From contig JANQPT010000017.1 in NCBI GenBank assembly GCA_028285345.1, positions 186,001-250,000 of the forward strand: a DNA stretch of 64,000 nt, in the 5' to 3' direction. This DNA is from Planctomycetales bacterium (GTDB lineage Bacteria; Planctomycetota; Planctomycetia; Planctomycetales; Planctomycetaceae). The notes beneath the pieces are model-generated. The model had not been told where the DNA came from, searched no databases, and saw only the letters and a list, made by a program, of their open reading frames with translations. This document shows, in pieces, positions 1 to 10,054 of the stretch; the stretch's first letter is position 1; the number at the start of each line of letters is the position of its first letter. A program made the position numbers and the translations under genes.

Positions 1-2
1 GC

Positions 3-890
3 ATCTTGCCGGGCGATCAGTCACGGCTGATCTGGAATGAGTACGTTCCCTTCGAATCGTTACCGCAAGTTAAGAATCCGAAGTCTGGCTATCTGCAAAA
101 CTCAAATTCCACACCGTACGCCGCGACTGAGGGAGCCGACAATCCCCGGCTCGAAGACTTTTCCCCCACGTTGGGGATCGAGACTCGCCACACGGACCGT
201 TCGTTGCGAATTACCGAGCTGCTGACGGCCGACCGCAGCATCACGCACGAAGAGTTCTTGAACTACAAATGGGATCGGCAAGTCACGCTACAGGGCGATT
301 TTTGGCGGCGGATCGGCCCGCTGGTTGCGGGAACACCGCCCGCCGATTTGACCGAGCCCGCCGCGCTGCTGAAATCGTGGGACAAAGAACTCGCCCCGGA
401 GAGCCGAGCCGCGACGATTGCGGCGCTGGTGTATTATCAATACGAAAAATCAAAGTATTTCGGCACGCCTGTACCGAAACCGTGGGATGCGCTGCGTGCG
501 GGACTGGAACATCTCAACACGCACTTTAAGAGCTACGATCTGCCGTTGGGCGAGGTGCAGCGGTTGCGGCGAGGCAAAGTCGATCTCCCTGTCGGCGGCG
601 GGCCCCGGACCTACAATTGCACGCATTCCCGCGCGAATGAAAAAGATGGCCGGCTCGTCGGATTGGCGGGCGATTGTTACGTGTTGATCGTCGCTTTCGA
701 CAAACAGGGCGTCGCCAGTTCGCAAGCAATCCATCAATACGGAAACGTCAATGTCCCTTCCAGTCCGCACTACGCCGATCAAGCCCCGCTGTTCGTCAAG
801 AGGATCATGCGCAATTCCCGGTTCAGCGACGCCGACGTCGCCGCTCACACGTCACAGAGCTATCACCCGGGTGAAGAGGATCGCCGGTAA
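3..890 (+). CDS. Penicillin acylase family protein, C-terminal part (5' end outside window)
   Basis: The reading frame is open from the left edge, so the gene starts outside the window; about 295 residues are visible. They match the C-terminal part of the beta chain of the penicillin amidase / acyl-homoserine-lactone acylase family of Ntn hydrolases, which cleave amide-linked acyl groups, usually in the periplasm. Seen: an opening LPGD followed by the SGYLQNSNSTPY segment (residues about 27-38), where the family has a conserved Asn-rich stretch, and near the end GNVNVPSSPHYADQ, where the family has its G-x-S-x-x-P-x-S-P-H-Y-x-D-Q signature. The autocatalytic serine at the start of the beta chain is not in the window. 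Substrate cannot be told. Confidence 0.85.
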   Translation: MLPGDQSRLIWNEYVPFESLPQVKNPKSGYLQNSNSTPYAATEGADNPRLEDFSPTLGIETRHTDRSLRITELLTADRSITHEEFLNYKWDRQVTLQGDFWRRIGPLVAGTPPADLTEPAALLKSWDKELAPESRAATIAALVYYQYEKSKYFGTPVPKPWDALRAGLEHLNTHFKSYDLPLGEVQRLRRGKVDLPVGGGPRTYNCTHSRANEKDGRLVGLAGDCYVLIVAFDKQGVASSQAIHQYGNVNVPSSPHYADQAPLFVKRIMRNSRFSDADVAAHTSQSYHPGEEDRR

Positions 891-1217
891 ATGGTGGGGC
901 GAACTTCTGCCCACTCACATTGTCTCTCCATACAAGCGGTCCCGCCGGGAAAACTGCCCGCTGAACACACGTGGAGCGGTGGTTGGTACCGCTGTGCGAC
1001 TTAATGTAGACTGTGGGAAGTTGCGTTTGGAATCACTTCTGGGATTCCTTTGTCCAGTAATAGGCTTTGTCGGAAAACTGTGAATTGACGATGGGTGGCT
1101 GGGGTCGAGCGAAGCGAGCCCCCAGTTTCTGAACCTGGGGGCGGACTAACGTCCGACCCCAGCCACGCTAAAGTATTGATTTCTGCAAAGCCTGGAGTCC
1201 TGCCTACCGGTAATTCG
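891..1217. other. Intergenic region between acylase gene and ilvE
   Basis: About 330 bases without a convincing gene. Its right half carries the nested palindrome listed at 1095-1166. The open frame running from 1095 into ilvE is an artefact of that palindrome: its product would add 41 residues unlike any class IV aminotransferase N-terminus. Confidence 0.6.
1095..1166. repeat. Nested palindromic repeat (REP-like)
   Basis: A perfect 13-base inverted repeat (1095-1107 against 1154-1166, GTGGCTGGGGTCG / CGACCCCAGCCAC) encloses a second perfect 8-base pair (1118-1125 against 1135-1142, GCCCCCAG / CTGGGGGC). It would fold into a long hairpin. No T-run follows, so it is not a standard terminator. 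It has the look of a dispersed extragenic palindrome, but copy number cannot be judged from one window. Confidence 0.75.
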
Positions 1218-2078
1218 ATGCCACTGAAAATTTATCTCGCCGGCAAGCTTGTCGACGAAGCGGACGCCAAGATTAGCGTTTTCGACCACGGATTCCTCTA
1301 CGGCGACGGGGTCTTTGAGGGGATCCGCGTTTACGGCGGAAAGGCGTTTTTGCTCGATGAGCACATCACTCGGCTCTATGAAAGCGCGCTGGCGATTCGA
1401 CTTGAGATCCCGCTCTCAAAGTCCGAGATGACCGACGCCGTCAATCAGACCATCGCCGCCAATGACATCGGAGAGGGTTATGTCCGCCTCATCGTTTCCA
1501 GGGGCGCGGGCACGCTCGGCTTGGACATTCGCCGCACCAGCGATCCCCAGGTGATTGTCATCGCCGACACCATCACGCTCTACCCGCCCGAGATGTATCG
1601 CGACGGGCTGAAGGTCATCACGGCCAGCACAATTCGCAATCACGCCGCAGCGCTCAGTCCCCGGATTAAGTCGCTGAACTATCTCAACAACATCCTCGCC
1701 AAAATCGAGGCGACCGATTCGGGATGTATCGAAGCTTTGATGCTCAACGCCCAAGGAGAAGTCGCCGAGTGTACGGGCGACAACATCTTCATCGTCAAGA
1801 ACGGCATATTGAAAACGCCCCCCCCTGAGGCAGGGATTTTGGAGGGCATCACCCGCGCCGCGGTGATTGGGTTGGCGAAACAAGCCGGTTTGACCGTCGA
1901 AGAGTCCGCCATGGTGCGTCACGATATTTTCGTGGCCGACGAATGTTTTCTCACTGGCACGGCCGCTGAAGTGATTCCAGTCGTCAGCCTTGACGGCCGC
2001 ACCATCGGCGACGGCAAGCCGGGGCCGGTGACGAAAGATTTGCTGGAGCGGTTTCAGGAACTCAAGAGCGGCCGCTGA
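1218..2078 (+). CDS. ilvE: Branched-chain amino acid aminotransferase
   Basis: A class IV PLP-dependent aminotransferase of 286 residues that would interconvert valine, leucine and isoleucine with their 2-oxo acids using glutamate. Seen: the N-terminal FDHGFLYGDGVFEGIRVY block, the SPRIKSLNYLNN segment holding the PLP lysine, and the C-terminal ECFLTGTAAEVIPV block; the length is normal. The ATG at 1218 is chosen because the protein then starts MPLKIYLAGKLV, as family members do; an upstream in-frame start at 1095 lies inside a palindromic repeat. D-amino-acid aminotransferase and aminodeoxychorismate lyase share the fold, but the motifs fit IlvE best. Confidence 0.9.
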   Translation: MPLKIYLAGKLVDEADAKISVFDHGFLYGDGVFEGIRVYGGKAFLLDEHITRLYESALAIRLEIPLSKSEMTDAVNQTIAANDIGEGYVRLIVSRGAGTLGLDIRRTSDPQVIVIADTITLYPPEMYRDGLKVITASTIRNHAAALSPRIKSLNYLNNILAKIEATDSGCIEALMLNAQGEVAECTGDNIFIVKNGILKTPPPEAGILEGITRAAVIGLAKQAGLTVEESAMVRHDIFVADECFLTGTAAEVIPVVSLDGRTIGDGKPGPVTKDLLERFQELKSGR

Positions 2079-2186
2079 CTGCCGGTGTGAGATCCGGGGT
2101 TTGCCGGTTAACGATTCGCTGCAATCTCGGTTCTGAAGAAGAACTCTCCTGAACAAATCAAACGCAGCAGTCTGTTGCCATCGCCG

Positions 2187-2906
2187 ATGAGCGAAACACA
2201 AGCCACCGTCGACAAATCGGGAAACCGCGTACGGCGGATGTTTGGCGAGATATCACCCCGTTACGATCTCCTCAATCATCTGCTTTCCGGCGGCACCGAT
2301 ATCTATTGGCGCTGGCGGACTGTGCGTGCGGCGGCGCCGGAGGGGGATGCGCCGATCCTTGATGTCTGCACCGGAACGGGCGATCTGGCATTCGCCTACA
2401 AAAAGAAGGCCGGCGACACCCCCGTAATCGGGTCCGACTTCACTCACGAAATGCTGGTGCTGGCCAACAGCAAGCAGCCATCGAGTTCTAAGCAGCCAGT
2501 CGAGTTCCTCGAGGCCGATGCCCAGCAGTTGCCCTTTGCCGAGAACAGTTTTCAAATCGTTTGTGTCGCGTTTGGATTGCGTAACGTCGCCGACACGATG
2601 CGAGGCCTCAAGGAAATGGCCCGCGTTTGCCGTCCGGGGGGACGGGTCGTCGTCCTAGAGTTTTCCATGCCGCAGAATCGGCTGATTCGCGGCTGCTATC
2701 GCTGGTATTTCCGCCATATCTTGCCCCGCATCGGGCAATTGTTGGCCCGCAACAGCCAGTTTGCCTACAATTACTTGCCGCAATCAGTCAGCGAATTTGC
2801 CCAAGGCGAAACGCTATCGGCGATGATGCGGGACGCAGGACTGAGCACGGTCACGTTCCGGCCGCTGACGTTCGGCATCGCCACGTTGTACATCGGCGTG
2901 AAATAG
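2187..2906 (+). CDS. ubiE: Demethylmenaquinone/ubiquinone C-methyltransferase
   Basis: A class I SAM-dependent methyltransferase of 239 residues that would methylate the quinone ring in menaquinone (or ubiquinone) synthesis. Seen: the N-terminal VRRMFGEISPRYDLLNHLLS segment typical of UbiE/MenG, the SAM-binding motif I DVCTGTGDLA, FVCVAFGLRN-like motif (here VCVAFGLRNV) and the RPGGRVVVLEFS strand. A TTG 12 bases upstream (2175) is in frame; the ATG at 2187 is preferred. It is followed after 30 bases by ubiX, the flavin prenyltransferase of the same general pathway, so the two probably form one operon. Menaquinone is the likelier product in this phylum, which is inference. Confidence 0.92.
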   Translation: MSETQATVDKSGNRVRRMFGEISPRYDLLNHLLSGGTDIYWRWRTVRAAAPEGDAPILDVCTGTGDLAFAYKKKAGDTPVIGSDFTHEMLVLANSKQPSSSKQPVEFLEADAQQLPFAENSFQIVCVAFGLRNVADTMRGLKEMARVCRPGGRVVVLEFSMPQNRLIRGCYRWYFRHILPRIGQLLARNSQFAYNYLPQSVSEFAQGETLSAMMRDAGLSTVTFRPLTFGIATLYIGVK

Positions 2907-2936
2907 TTTGTCCTCTCTTGGTTCGATTCTTCCGTC

Positions 2937-3623
2937 ATGTTGCCGATCGCCGTTGCCGTCACCGGAGCCAGCGGTTCAATCTACGCCGTCCGGCTCATCG
3001 ATGTGCTGCTTGATGCCGGACGTGAATTGCACGTCGTAATTAGCCCGGCAGCGGCGCAGGTCTTCCGCGATGAATTGGATCCGCATCTCGATGTCGATGC
3101 GTTTCGGATTGAGGATTACCTTCCCTCGTCCCAAATCGGCAAACATGAGGTGTTGGAACGATACCGCTTCAAGGATCGAAATCGATCAACCGCAGCGGCC
3201 GGCGAGCGCGGTCAGCTGCATGTCCACCATCATCAGAACTTCCACACCGGAATCGCCAGCGGATCGTTTTTGACCGGCGGGATGGTCATCTGCCCTTGTT
3301 CGATGGGTACGCTCGCGGCAATCGCCGGCGGGCAGTCCGCGAATCTGATCCATCGCGCGGCAGACGTTCACCTCAAAGAACGCCGCAAGCTGATCGTCGT
3401 GCCGCGGGAGACGCCGCTCGGGCCGATTCAGTTAGAGAACATGTCGCGTTTAGCTGCCGCAGGCGCTGTAATTTTGCCCGCGATGCCCGGATTCTATCAG
3501 CAACCGACGTCGATGGCCGATTTGGTCGACTTCGTCGTGGGCAGAATTTGCGACCAGTTGGGAGTGCCGCATGCGCTGTTTGAGCGCTGGGGTGATTCAG
3601 AGTCGGCAGCGCCGACGAACTGA
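2937..3623 (+). CDS. ubiX: UbiX family flavin prenyltransferase
   Basis: A 228-residue flavoprotein that would attach a dimethylallyl group to FMN, making the prenylated cofactor needed by UbiD-type decarboxylases. Seen: the N-terminal TGASGSIYAVRL flavin-binding loop, the MVICPCSMGTLAAIA motif, the RRKLIVVPRETPL strand with the phosphate-binding arginine, and the PAMPGFY loop. It is slightly longer than the usual ~190-210 residues because of an insert around residues 80-105 that includes a His-rich HVHHHQNFH stretch. It follows ubiE by 30 bases on the same strand. No ubiD is in the window. Confidence 0.92.
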   Translation: MLPIAVAVTGASGSIYAVRLIDVLLDAGRELHVVISPAAAQVFRDELDPHLDVDAFRIEDYLPSSQIGKHEVLERYRFKDRNRSTAAAGERGQLHVHHHQNFHTGIASGSFLTGGMVICPCSMGTLAAIAGGQSANLIHRAADVHLKERRKLIVVPRETPLGPIQLENMSRLAAAGAVILPAMPGFYQQPTSMADLVDFVVGRICDQLGVPHALFERWGDSESAAPTN

Positions 3624-3646
3624 GCGTCATTCGTGCGCGTCGCGAG

Positions 3647-6319
3647 CTACTCGGACGATTTTTTCTTCTTGCCAGGCTTCTTCTTGGCCGCTTTCTTTTT
3701 AGGTGCGGCCTTCTTCTTAGCGGTCTTTTTCTTGGCGGCCTTTTTTTTCGTCGCCTTCTTCTTCTTTTTCTTCGTGCCGCCCCCTTTTGCCGCCTTGGCG
3801 GCGATCAGATCGAGCGCCTGCTGCAGCGTCACGGAATCGACTTCGGTGTCTTTGGGAATCGTCGCATTAATCTTGCCATGTTTGACGTACGGTCCATAGC
3901 GGCCCTCAAACACCGCCACCGTTTCGCCGTCGTCAGGATGCGCACCTAATTCTTTGAGCGGGGTTGCCGCGCCCCGGCCCCGTTTGTTCTTGATGAGATC
4001 GACGGCATCGTCCAGGCCGATGGTGAGCACGTCTTTGTCTTTGGGGATCGACGCATAGACCTTGTCGTGCAAGACATAGGGCCCGAACCGCCCGATTCCC
4101 GCTTTGACGACTTTCTCGGTCTCCGGATGCTGCCCGACCGTTCGCGGCAGGCTGAGCAGGTCGAGCGCCAACTCCAATGTCACCTGTTCCGGTTCCAGGT
4201 TTTTCGGCAGGGAAACACGTTTCGGCTTGGGGCCTTCTTCTGTAACTTCACCCAACTGCAAATAGTAGCCGTACGGCCCGTGCAGCACGAACACCGGCAG
4301 ACCCTCTTCGGGATGCATCCCGATCGGCGTGGGGCCTTCCAGTTTTTGTTTCAGCAGTTTTTCGGCGAGTTCATTGGTAATTTCGGCGGGGGAAATCTCG
4401 GCCGGCAGCGAAGCCGTCAGGTTTTCTCCATTAAGCAGTTTTTCCAAATACGGTCCATAACGGCCGACACGGATGTTTGATTCGATGCCCTCCAACTCCA
4501 GCGTGCAAATTTCGCGGGGGTCGATCTTCTCCTCATTGGTTTTGACCTGCTCGTCCAAACCCTCGTCGCCGCCGTAGAAGCCTTTGAGGTACGGAAGCGA
4601 CTCGGCCTCCCCGTTGGAGATGTCGTCCAGGGTTTGCTCCATATTGGCCGTAAACGCGAAGTCGACCAGCTTGGGGAAATATTGCTCCAAAAGCTTGGTG
4701 ACGGCCATCGCGGTGAAGGTCGGCACGAGTTGACTGCCCTGCTTGCGGACGTAACCGCGGTCCTGAATGGTACCGATAATCGACGCGTACGTACTGGGCC
4801 GTCCGATTCCGTCCGCTTCGAGTGCGCGGACCAATGTCGCTTCGGTGTAACGCGCCGGCGGCTTGGTCTCGTGGCCGATCGGTTCCAATTCTTGGCAGTT
4901 TAGTTTCTCTGCTTCTTTCAAGGGCGGAAGACTTGCTTCCTGATCGTCGAGCGCCGCTTCCGGGTCGTCGACACCTTCGACATAGGCTCGAAAGAATCCC
5001 TGAAACTCGACGTGACGGCCGGTGGCCCGAAATTCGGCGTCATCAGCGGCGATCGTCACTGTCTGGAATCTTAGCCGGGCTTCGGCCATTTGCGTGGCGA
5101 CGGTCCGCTTCCAAATGAGACTGTAAAGCCGCTCTTCACCCCCCGAGAGACCGAGTTCCTCCGCCGTCTTCATTTCCGTCCCGGCGGGCCGGATCGCCTC
5201 GTGGGCTTCCTGCGCGTTTTTACTCTTAGATGTAAATTGCCGCGGCGACTCGCTCAGATACTCATGGCCGTACCGCGAGTCGACACAGTTCCGCGCCGCA
5301 TCGATGGCTTCTTTGGAGAGATTGACCGAGTCGGTCCGCATGTAAGTGATGTGCCCCGCTTCATAAAGCCGCTGCGCGGTCTGCATTGTCTGGCGGGCCG
5401 TCATATTCAGTTTGCGGTTTGACTCTTGTTGCAGCGTGCTCGTCGTGAACGGCGGATACGGTTTGCGAACCTGTTTCCGTTCTTCGATTTTGGCTACCTG
5501 CCACTCGTTCTTCAGCAACCGCTCTTTCAACTCTTGTGATTGCTGTTCATTGAGCAATAAGACGTCGGCGTCGACCTTAAGCTTGCCCGTTGACTCGTCG
5601 AAGTCCTTGCCGGAAGCGACCTTTTTCCCTCCCACCGTCCAGAGTTGGGCTTCGAACTGAGCCTCCACGTTCGATTTGAGCGTGGCCTTGAGATCCCAGT
5701 ACGTTCCGCTGTGAAACGCGATTCGCTCCAGCTCGCGCTGCACAAGGACGCGGACGGCGACCGACTGCACTCGCCCGGCGGAGAGTTTCGGGGCGACTTT
5801 TTTCCACAGCAAGGGGCTGAGCCGGTAGCCGTACAAGCGATCGAGCACGCGGCGCGTTTCCTGCGCCGAGACCAAGTCGGAGTCAATATCGCGGGGATTC
5901 TCGATCGCCGCCTGGATCGCGGACTTGGTGATCTCCGAGAAGACCATCCGCTTGACCGGCACCTTGGGCTTTAGCAATTCGATCAAATGCCAACCGATGC
6001 TTTCGCCTTCACGGTCTTCGTCCGTCGCGATAATCAGCTCTTGGGCATTCTTAAGCGCGTCCTTTAGCTCCTTGACGACCTTCTTCTTCTCCTTGGGGAT
6101 GATATACAGCGGCTCGAATTCCGCGTCGACGTTGACGCCGAGGGTCGACCAAGGCTCCTTCTTGACCGCAGCCGGGATTTCAGACGCCTTGGGAGGCAAG
6201 TCGCGGACATGCCCCATGCTCGCCAGTACCGTGTAATCCGACCCAAGATATCCGCTGATTTTGCGCGCCTTTGCCGGTGACTCTACAATGACCAATCCCT
6301 TGACTTTCTTCTTGGCCAC
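3647..6319 (-). CDS. topA: DNA topoisomerase I (type IA) with lysine-rich tail
   Basis: An 890-residue type IA topoisomerase that relaxes negatively supercoiled DNA by cutting one strand through a 5'-phosphotyrosine link. Seen: an N-terminal TOPRIM domain ([14 protein letters not shown], then [13 protein letters not shown]), and the active-site tyrosine in [12 protein letters not shown]. After the core there are four short GRYGPY-type repeats (around residues 620, 685, 750 and 805) in place of the cysteine zinc ribbons of the E. coli enzyme. The last ~45 residues are almost only Lys and Ala, presumably a DNA-binding tail. The start is GTG, preceded by GGGAGGG about ten bases upstream. It converges on ubiX. 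Confidence 0.95.
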   Translation of the reverse strand: MAKKKVKGLVIVESPAKARKISGYLGSDYTVLASMGHVRDLPPKASEIPAAVKKEPWSTLGVNVDAEFEPLYIIPKEKKKVVKELKDALKNAQELIIATDEDREGESIGWHLIELLKPKVPVKRMVFSEITKSAIQAAIENPRDIDSDLVSAQETRRVLDRLYGYRLSPLLWKKVAPKLSAGRVQSVAVRVLVQRELERIAFHSGTYWDLKATLKSNVEAQFEAQLWTVGGKKVASGKDFDESTGKLKVDADVLLLNEQQSQELKERLLKNEWQVAKIEERKQVRKPYPPFTTSTLQQESNRKLNMTARQTMQTAQRLYEAGHITYMRTDSVNLSKEAIDAARNCVDSRYGHEYLSESPRQFTSKSKNAQEAHEAIRPAGTEMKTAEELGLSGGEERLYSLIWKRTVATQMAEARLRFQTVTIAADDAEFRATGRHVEFQGFFRAYVEGVDDPEAALDDQEASLPPLKEAEKLNCQELEPIGHETKPPARYTEATLVRALEADGIGRPSTYASIIGTIQDRGYVRKQGSQLVPTFTAMAVTKLLEQYFPKLVDFAFTANMEQTLDDISNGEAESLPYLKGFYGGDEGLDEQVKTNEEKIDPREICTLELEGIESNIRVGRYGPYLEKLLNGENLTASLPAEISPAEITNELAEKLLKQKLEGPTPIGMHPEEGLPVFVLHGPYGYYLQLGEVTEEGPKPKRVSLPKNLEPEQVTLELALDLLSLPRTVGQHPETEKVVKAGIGRFGPYVLHDKVYASIPKDKDVLTIGLDDAVDLIKNKRGRGAATPLKELGAHPDDGETVAVFEGRYGPYVKHGKINATIPKDTEVDSVTLQQALDLIAAKAAKGGGTKKKKKKATKKKAAKKKTAKKKAAPKKKAAKKKPGKKKKSSE

Positions 6320-6668
6320 CGTTGTGATTCCCTCCCCAAATCAAGTGTTGGACTTGCCTTATAGTCGCTGGCAGCTAAAATGCGCGGCGCTTCGCTTCGG
6401 TAGAAGTCCGGTCGCCGCAGTGAGTGTTTCTTCCGCTCGTTTTCGTCGACCACCTGCCGACGCGGCGGCATCCTGCAATTGTTGCCCTGCTGTTGACCGG
6501 CCATGCATAATCCAAACTTCCAGCCGCTGTCAAGTGAGCTTGGCATTCCCGGCCCGATGACGGCTGGACGGTTGTTGCGAATCGGGCGACTGAAAATCGC
6601 CTAACTCACTGATCACGAATCCGGGCGGCTCCGGACCACTTCGGCATTCAATCCAAACGGACACACTA
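6320..6668. other. Divergent intergenic region between topA and the PpiD-like gene
   Basis: About 350 bases between two divergent genes, so it should hold both promoters. Apart from the GGGAGGG ribosome-binding site of topA I see no clear operator, hairpin or small gene. Confidence 0.5.
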
Positions 6669-9362
6669 ATGAAATCACCGTTCGTTCTCATTCGCAAACA
6701 TCAACGAACTCTGCTGGCCGGCGTCACTTTGTTGGCCATCTTTACTTTTGTACTGGGGGACTGGCTGCTCAAAGGCTCGCCGACCCAAGGGCAGACGGAT
6801 GATGTGGTGGTGACAACGTCTGCCGGTGAGCTCAAGCGCAGCGACATGGACCGGCTGAAGTCGCAACGTCAAATCGCCAATCAGTTCATCGCCCGGGCCG
6901 GCACTCTCAGCCAGGTTGATCCGAGGGTGCTCCGACAGTATCAGTTCGGATTCCCGGGCATCGCGACGGACTTCGATAAGGATATCCTCGTCGGCTATTT
7001 GCTGTCGCTCGAAGCGGACAAGGCCGGCATCGTCGTCAGCGATGACACCGTGTCCGACTTCATCTCAAAAGTCACCAACCAAAAACTCGGCAAAGAGCAG
7101 TTTCAGCAAATCGTTCGCGAGATGCACATCGGCCAAAACGCGGTGTACGACGCGATCCGCGCCGAGCTGCGGGCACAGATCGCATCGCGCGTGTTTCTAC
7201 CCGCCGGTCCACTGACGCCGGAACAGTATTGGGAAATCTACAAGAAAGTCAGCGTCAAGCAGTCGATGGACGTCGTCCCATTGTCCGTCGAGGAGTTTGT
7301 CAAGGATGTCCCGGAACCGGATGACTCGCAACTGCTCGAATATTTTCAGGCCTACAAGCACAAGTCACAGAACACCAGTGAGCAGGATTTCTCGCCCGGA
7401 TTTAAACAGCCTCGAAAAGTCGATTTGCAGTACATCGTCATGCGGTTCGCCGACGTCCGTGAAGAAGTTGAAAAGTCGAATCCCATTACTGATCAGGAAA
7501 TTGAAGACTACTACGAGAAGAACAAAGACCAGTACATTGACGAAATCCCCTCGTTGGACGATGTCTTTTCCGACGACCCCTCTCAAGACGAGGCCCCCGC
7601 GCCGCCGGAAACTGACCCCAAGAAGTCCGACGCCGACAAAGAATCGGAACCGGTGAAGTCGGGCGAAACTCCCGATGATAAACAGCCCGCAGAGAAACAG
7701 GACGACAAGAACAAAGCCCCCGAGACTCCCGCACCCAAGGAGGAGCCGCCGAAGTCAGAGGATCCCGCTGAAGAACCCGTGAAAGAATCACCTCCGGAGG
7801 AGGAGAAGTCCGATCCCCCCTCTGAGAAGGAGAACGAACCGGAACAGGAACAACCGGCGGATGACCAACCCTCTCCCCCGAGCGACGGGACGTCCAGCAC
7901 GATCGACGAGAATCTGACTCTCACCGAGTTCGTTGAAAACCAGCCGGAAGAGCCAGCGGAGACAGAAGAAGAAAGCGGCGAAACCGCAGAGGCGAAGCAA
8001 GATGCCGAGCCAGCCGACGCCGGCGCGGAGGAAACGCCGCAGACTCCGAAGGACTCAGACGAACCCAACGATGAGCAGAAGTCCGATCAACCGCCCGGAC
8101 CCAAACTCGAAGCTCCGCAATCTGACCCGGCAGAATCCAAACCATCTCCTGAAGAGCAGCCGTCCGACTCCAAGAAATCGGATGCCGAGGAGCCTGGAAA
8201 GGAATCCCCCACAGAGCCGCCCAAGCCCAAGTATCGTGAACTGGACGATGACTTACGGGACCAGATTCGCACCGAGTTGCTCAATCAGCGAACTCGCGCG
8301 CAATTGGATCGCCTGGCGGACAAAGTCCTAGATGACGTTGCAAAACTGGAAGATCAACACGCCGCCAACATAGAGCCGGAAGAACCGGAAGACGAGAAAG
8401 AACGCCCGATTCCCCCGTCGCCGGAAAAACTGCGCGCTGAGGCTGAAGCCGCTGCTAAGGATTTGAAGAGAATTGCTGAGGATTATCATGCGGAGTTCGG
8501 CGAGACGGGATTAATCTCCTTTGCCGATCTGCTCGAGCAGTCGCAGAGTGATGGTGATGAGATCGTCACCGGCGACACGATCGCACAGGCGGTCCGGGTC
8601 GACGACTCCGGATCTGCCAGAACCAATGGTCGAACCACGCTCGAATTGGTGTCAAGTTCAGAGTCGCTCTACGGGCCGTACGCAGTGGTCGGATCGGTCA
8701 ACAATGATCGATTCGTGTTCTGGAAGGTTCGGGACGAGAAGGAGCATATTCCCGAGTGGGATGAACCGGGAATTCGCGAAGAAGTGTTGCAGTCGTGGAA
8801 AATGAACGAAGCCCGCAAGCTTGCCCGGCAGCAAGCCGAGGAGTGGGCCAAATCGGCAGCCGGCAAAGAGTTCGCCGCCGCCTTCCCTGAAGGGACCGCC
8901 AGTGGGAAAACTCAGCCATTCACGTGGCTGACGCAACCCCCGTCCCTGAGTCCCAACCCGTTCTTGGAATCCCACCCCCGGATCAGAGTCTCTGAAATCC
9001 TCTACGACGCCCCGATCGGCGAATCGGACGGCATCTCCAATCCGGGCGAACGGTTTATGAAGACGGTGTTTGACGAGCTCAACGTCGACGACGTGGGAGT
9101 GGTCGAGAATGCGGACCGAACGATGGTCTACGTCGTCAAGATCGCCGAGCGGGATCTTTCGGATCCGGATATTAGCGGCGAGGACTTCATGAAGCAGGAC
9201 CTGTTTACACTCCATCCGTTATTCCGGCAGCTCACACCGACACCGTACGACCAACTCGCCGACCGATCACAGCGCGAACTGATGATGAAGTGGGCCAAGC
9301 AGTTGGAAGGATCCTACGACGTTCGCTGGACGGACGAAGCAAAAAACGACGGTGATTCCTAG
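6669..9362 (+). CDS. Membrane-anchored SurA/PpiD-like peptidylprolyl isomerase-type protein with long acidic insert
   Basis: An 897-residue protein with a short basic N-terminus, one membrane helix (residues about 15-35) and then a SurA_N/PpiD-like helical region (about 45-200). The layout suggests a periplasmic folding factor anchored in the inner membrane. From about residue 292 to 520 the sequence is almost entirely Glu, Asp, Pro, Lys and Ser, a disordered acidic insert. After it comes a helical region and a C-terminal domain (about 560-897) that may be a diverged parvulin-type domain; I cannot identify catalytic residues. It is monocistronic as far as can be seen. PpiD/SurA homology of the N-terminus is moderately sure; isomerase activity is inference. 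Confidence 0.75.
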   Translation: MKSPFVLIRKHQRTLLAGVTLLAIFTFVLGDWLLKGSPTQGQTDDVVVTTSAGELKRSDMDRLKSQRQIANQFIARAGTLSQVDPRVLRQYQFGFPGIATDFDKDILVGYLLSLEADKAGIVVSDDTVSDFISKVTNQKLGKEQFQQIVREMHIGQNAVYDAIRAELRAQIASRVFLPAGPLTPEQYWEIYKKVSVKQSMDVVPLSVEEFVKDVPEPDDSQLLEYFQAYKHKSQNTSEQDFSPGFKQPRKVDLQYIVMRFADVREEVEKSNPITDQEIEDYYEKNKDQYIDEIPSLDDVFSDDPSQDEAPAPPETDPKKSDADKESEPVKSGETPDDKQPAEKQDDKNKAPETPAPKEEPPKSEDPAEEPVKESPPEEEKSDPPSEKENEPEQEQPADDQPSPPSDGTSSTIDENLTLTEFVENQPEEPAETEEESGETAEAKQDAEPADAGAEETPQTPKDSDEPNDEQKSDQPPGPKLEAPQSDPAESKPSPEEQPSDSKKSDAEEPGKESPTEPPKPKYRELDDDLRDQIRTELLNQRTRAQLDRLADKVLDDVAKLEDQHAANIEPEEPEDEKERPIPPSPEKLRAEAEAAAKDLKRIAEDYHAEFGETGLISFADLLEQSQSDGDEIVTGDTIAQAVRVDDSGSARTNGRTTLELVSSSESLYGPYAVVGSVNNDRFVFWKVRDEKEHIPEWDEPGIREEVLQSWKMNEARKLARQQAEEWAKSAAGKEFAAAFPEGTASGKTQPFTWLTQPPSLSPNPFLESHPRIRVSEILYDAPIGESDGISNPGERFMKTVFDELNVDDVGVVENADRTMVYVVKIAERDLSDPDISGEDFMKQDLFTLHPLFRQLTPTPYDQLADRSQRELMMKWAKQLEGSYDVRWTDEAKNDGDS

Positions 9363-10054
9363 CGCCCAGGACCCAGGCGATTCGTCAGCGGCGGCCGGGT
9401 GCCACACTTTCGAATGTCTCGTTTGCGGCGCCGGGAATCCTGGCCGGGATCACGGAAAAATTGCAGCGGTATCCATCGCAGCAAAGCCCATCTGCGTAGA
9501 ACAGATATCGGAATGTGAAATGTCCCGCCCCAGTCTCTGCCCACAGCGGGGCACATTCTGCCAATGACCCGCTGATTTCCCGTCGATGGACTGGACAGCC
9601 GGGAATTGGATCGGTAAAGATTGTTACGTTAAGGAGCCGGGACCGGCGCCGTTCAAACAGGCTCTGTTTCGCTCCCTGGAATTAGGGTTCTGGATCGAAT
9701 TTCGGCGGTCTCGTGACGTGTCGGCCGAGTCTCGATGATTGAAATTGCCTTACGGTATCGCGTTCATCCCACTTGCTCACAATCATCGCCGGACTCCGAA
9801 ATTGGCCGCTGGTCGGCGTCCTGCTTGAGCGACGGTCGCAAGCTGGTTGGGGGAGGGCCTGATTCACTGGGCTATCTGTCTGACGAGTCGTTTCGAAATC
9901 CTCTGACGTATCCCGCAGACACTTGTACTTCAGTTACTCAGACAAGCGCAACCCGGTTTTGAAAGTGGTTCAAGAATCCTTCGCAAGTGACACACCGCAT
10001 TTGTCTGTAAGATGATATTTCTCGACATGCTTGATGGGATTGGTTAACGGAAAC
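9363..10054. other. Long gene-free region
   Basis: Nearly 700 bases with no frame that looks like a gene: the short frames lack family motifs, plausible composition or a ribosome-binding site. I see no strong hairpin or tRNA. The promoter of the following ABC-transporter genes presumably lies in its right part. Confidence 0.5.

Noticed and set aside
7583..8068. Serine-rich minus-strand frame opposite the acidic insert
   Set aside because: Mirror image of the Glu/Asp/Pro/Lys low-complexity coding sequence.
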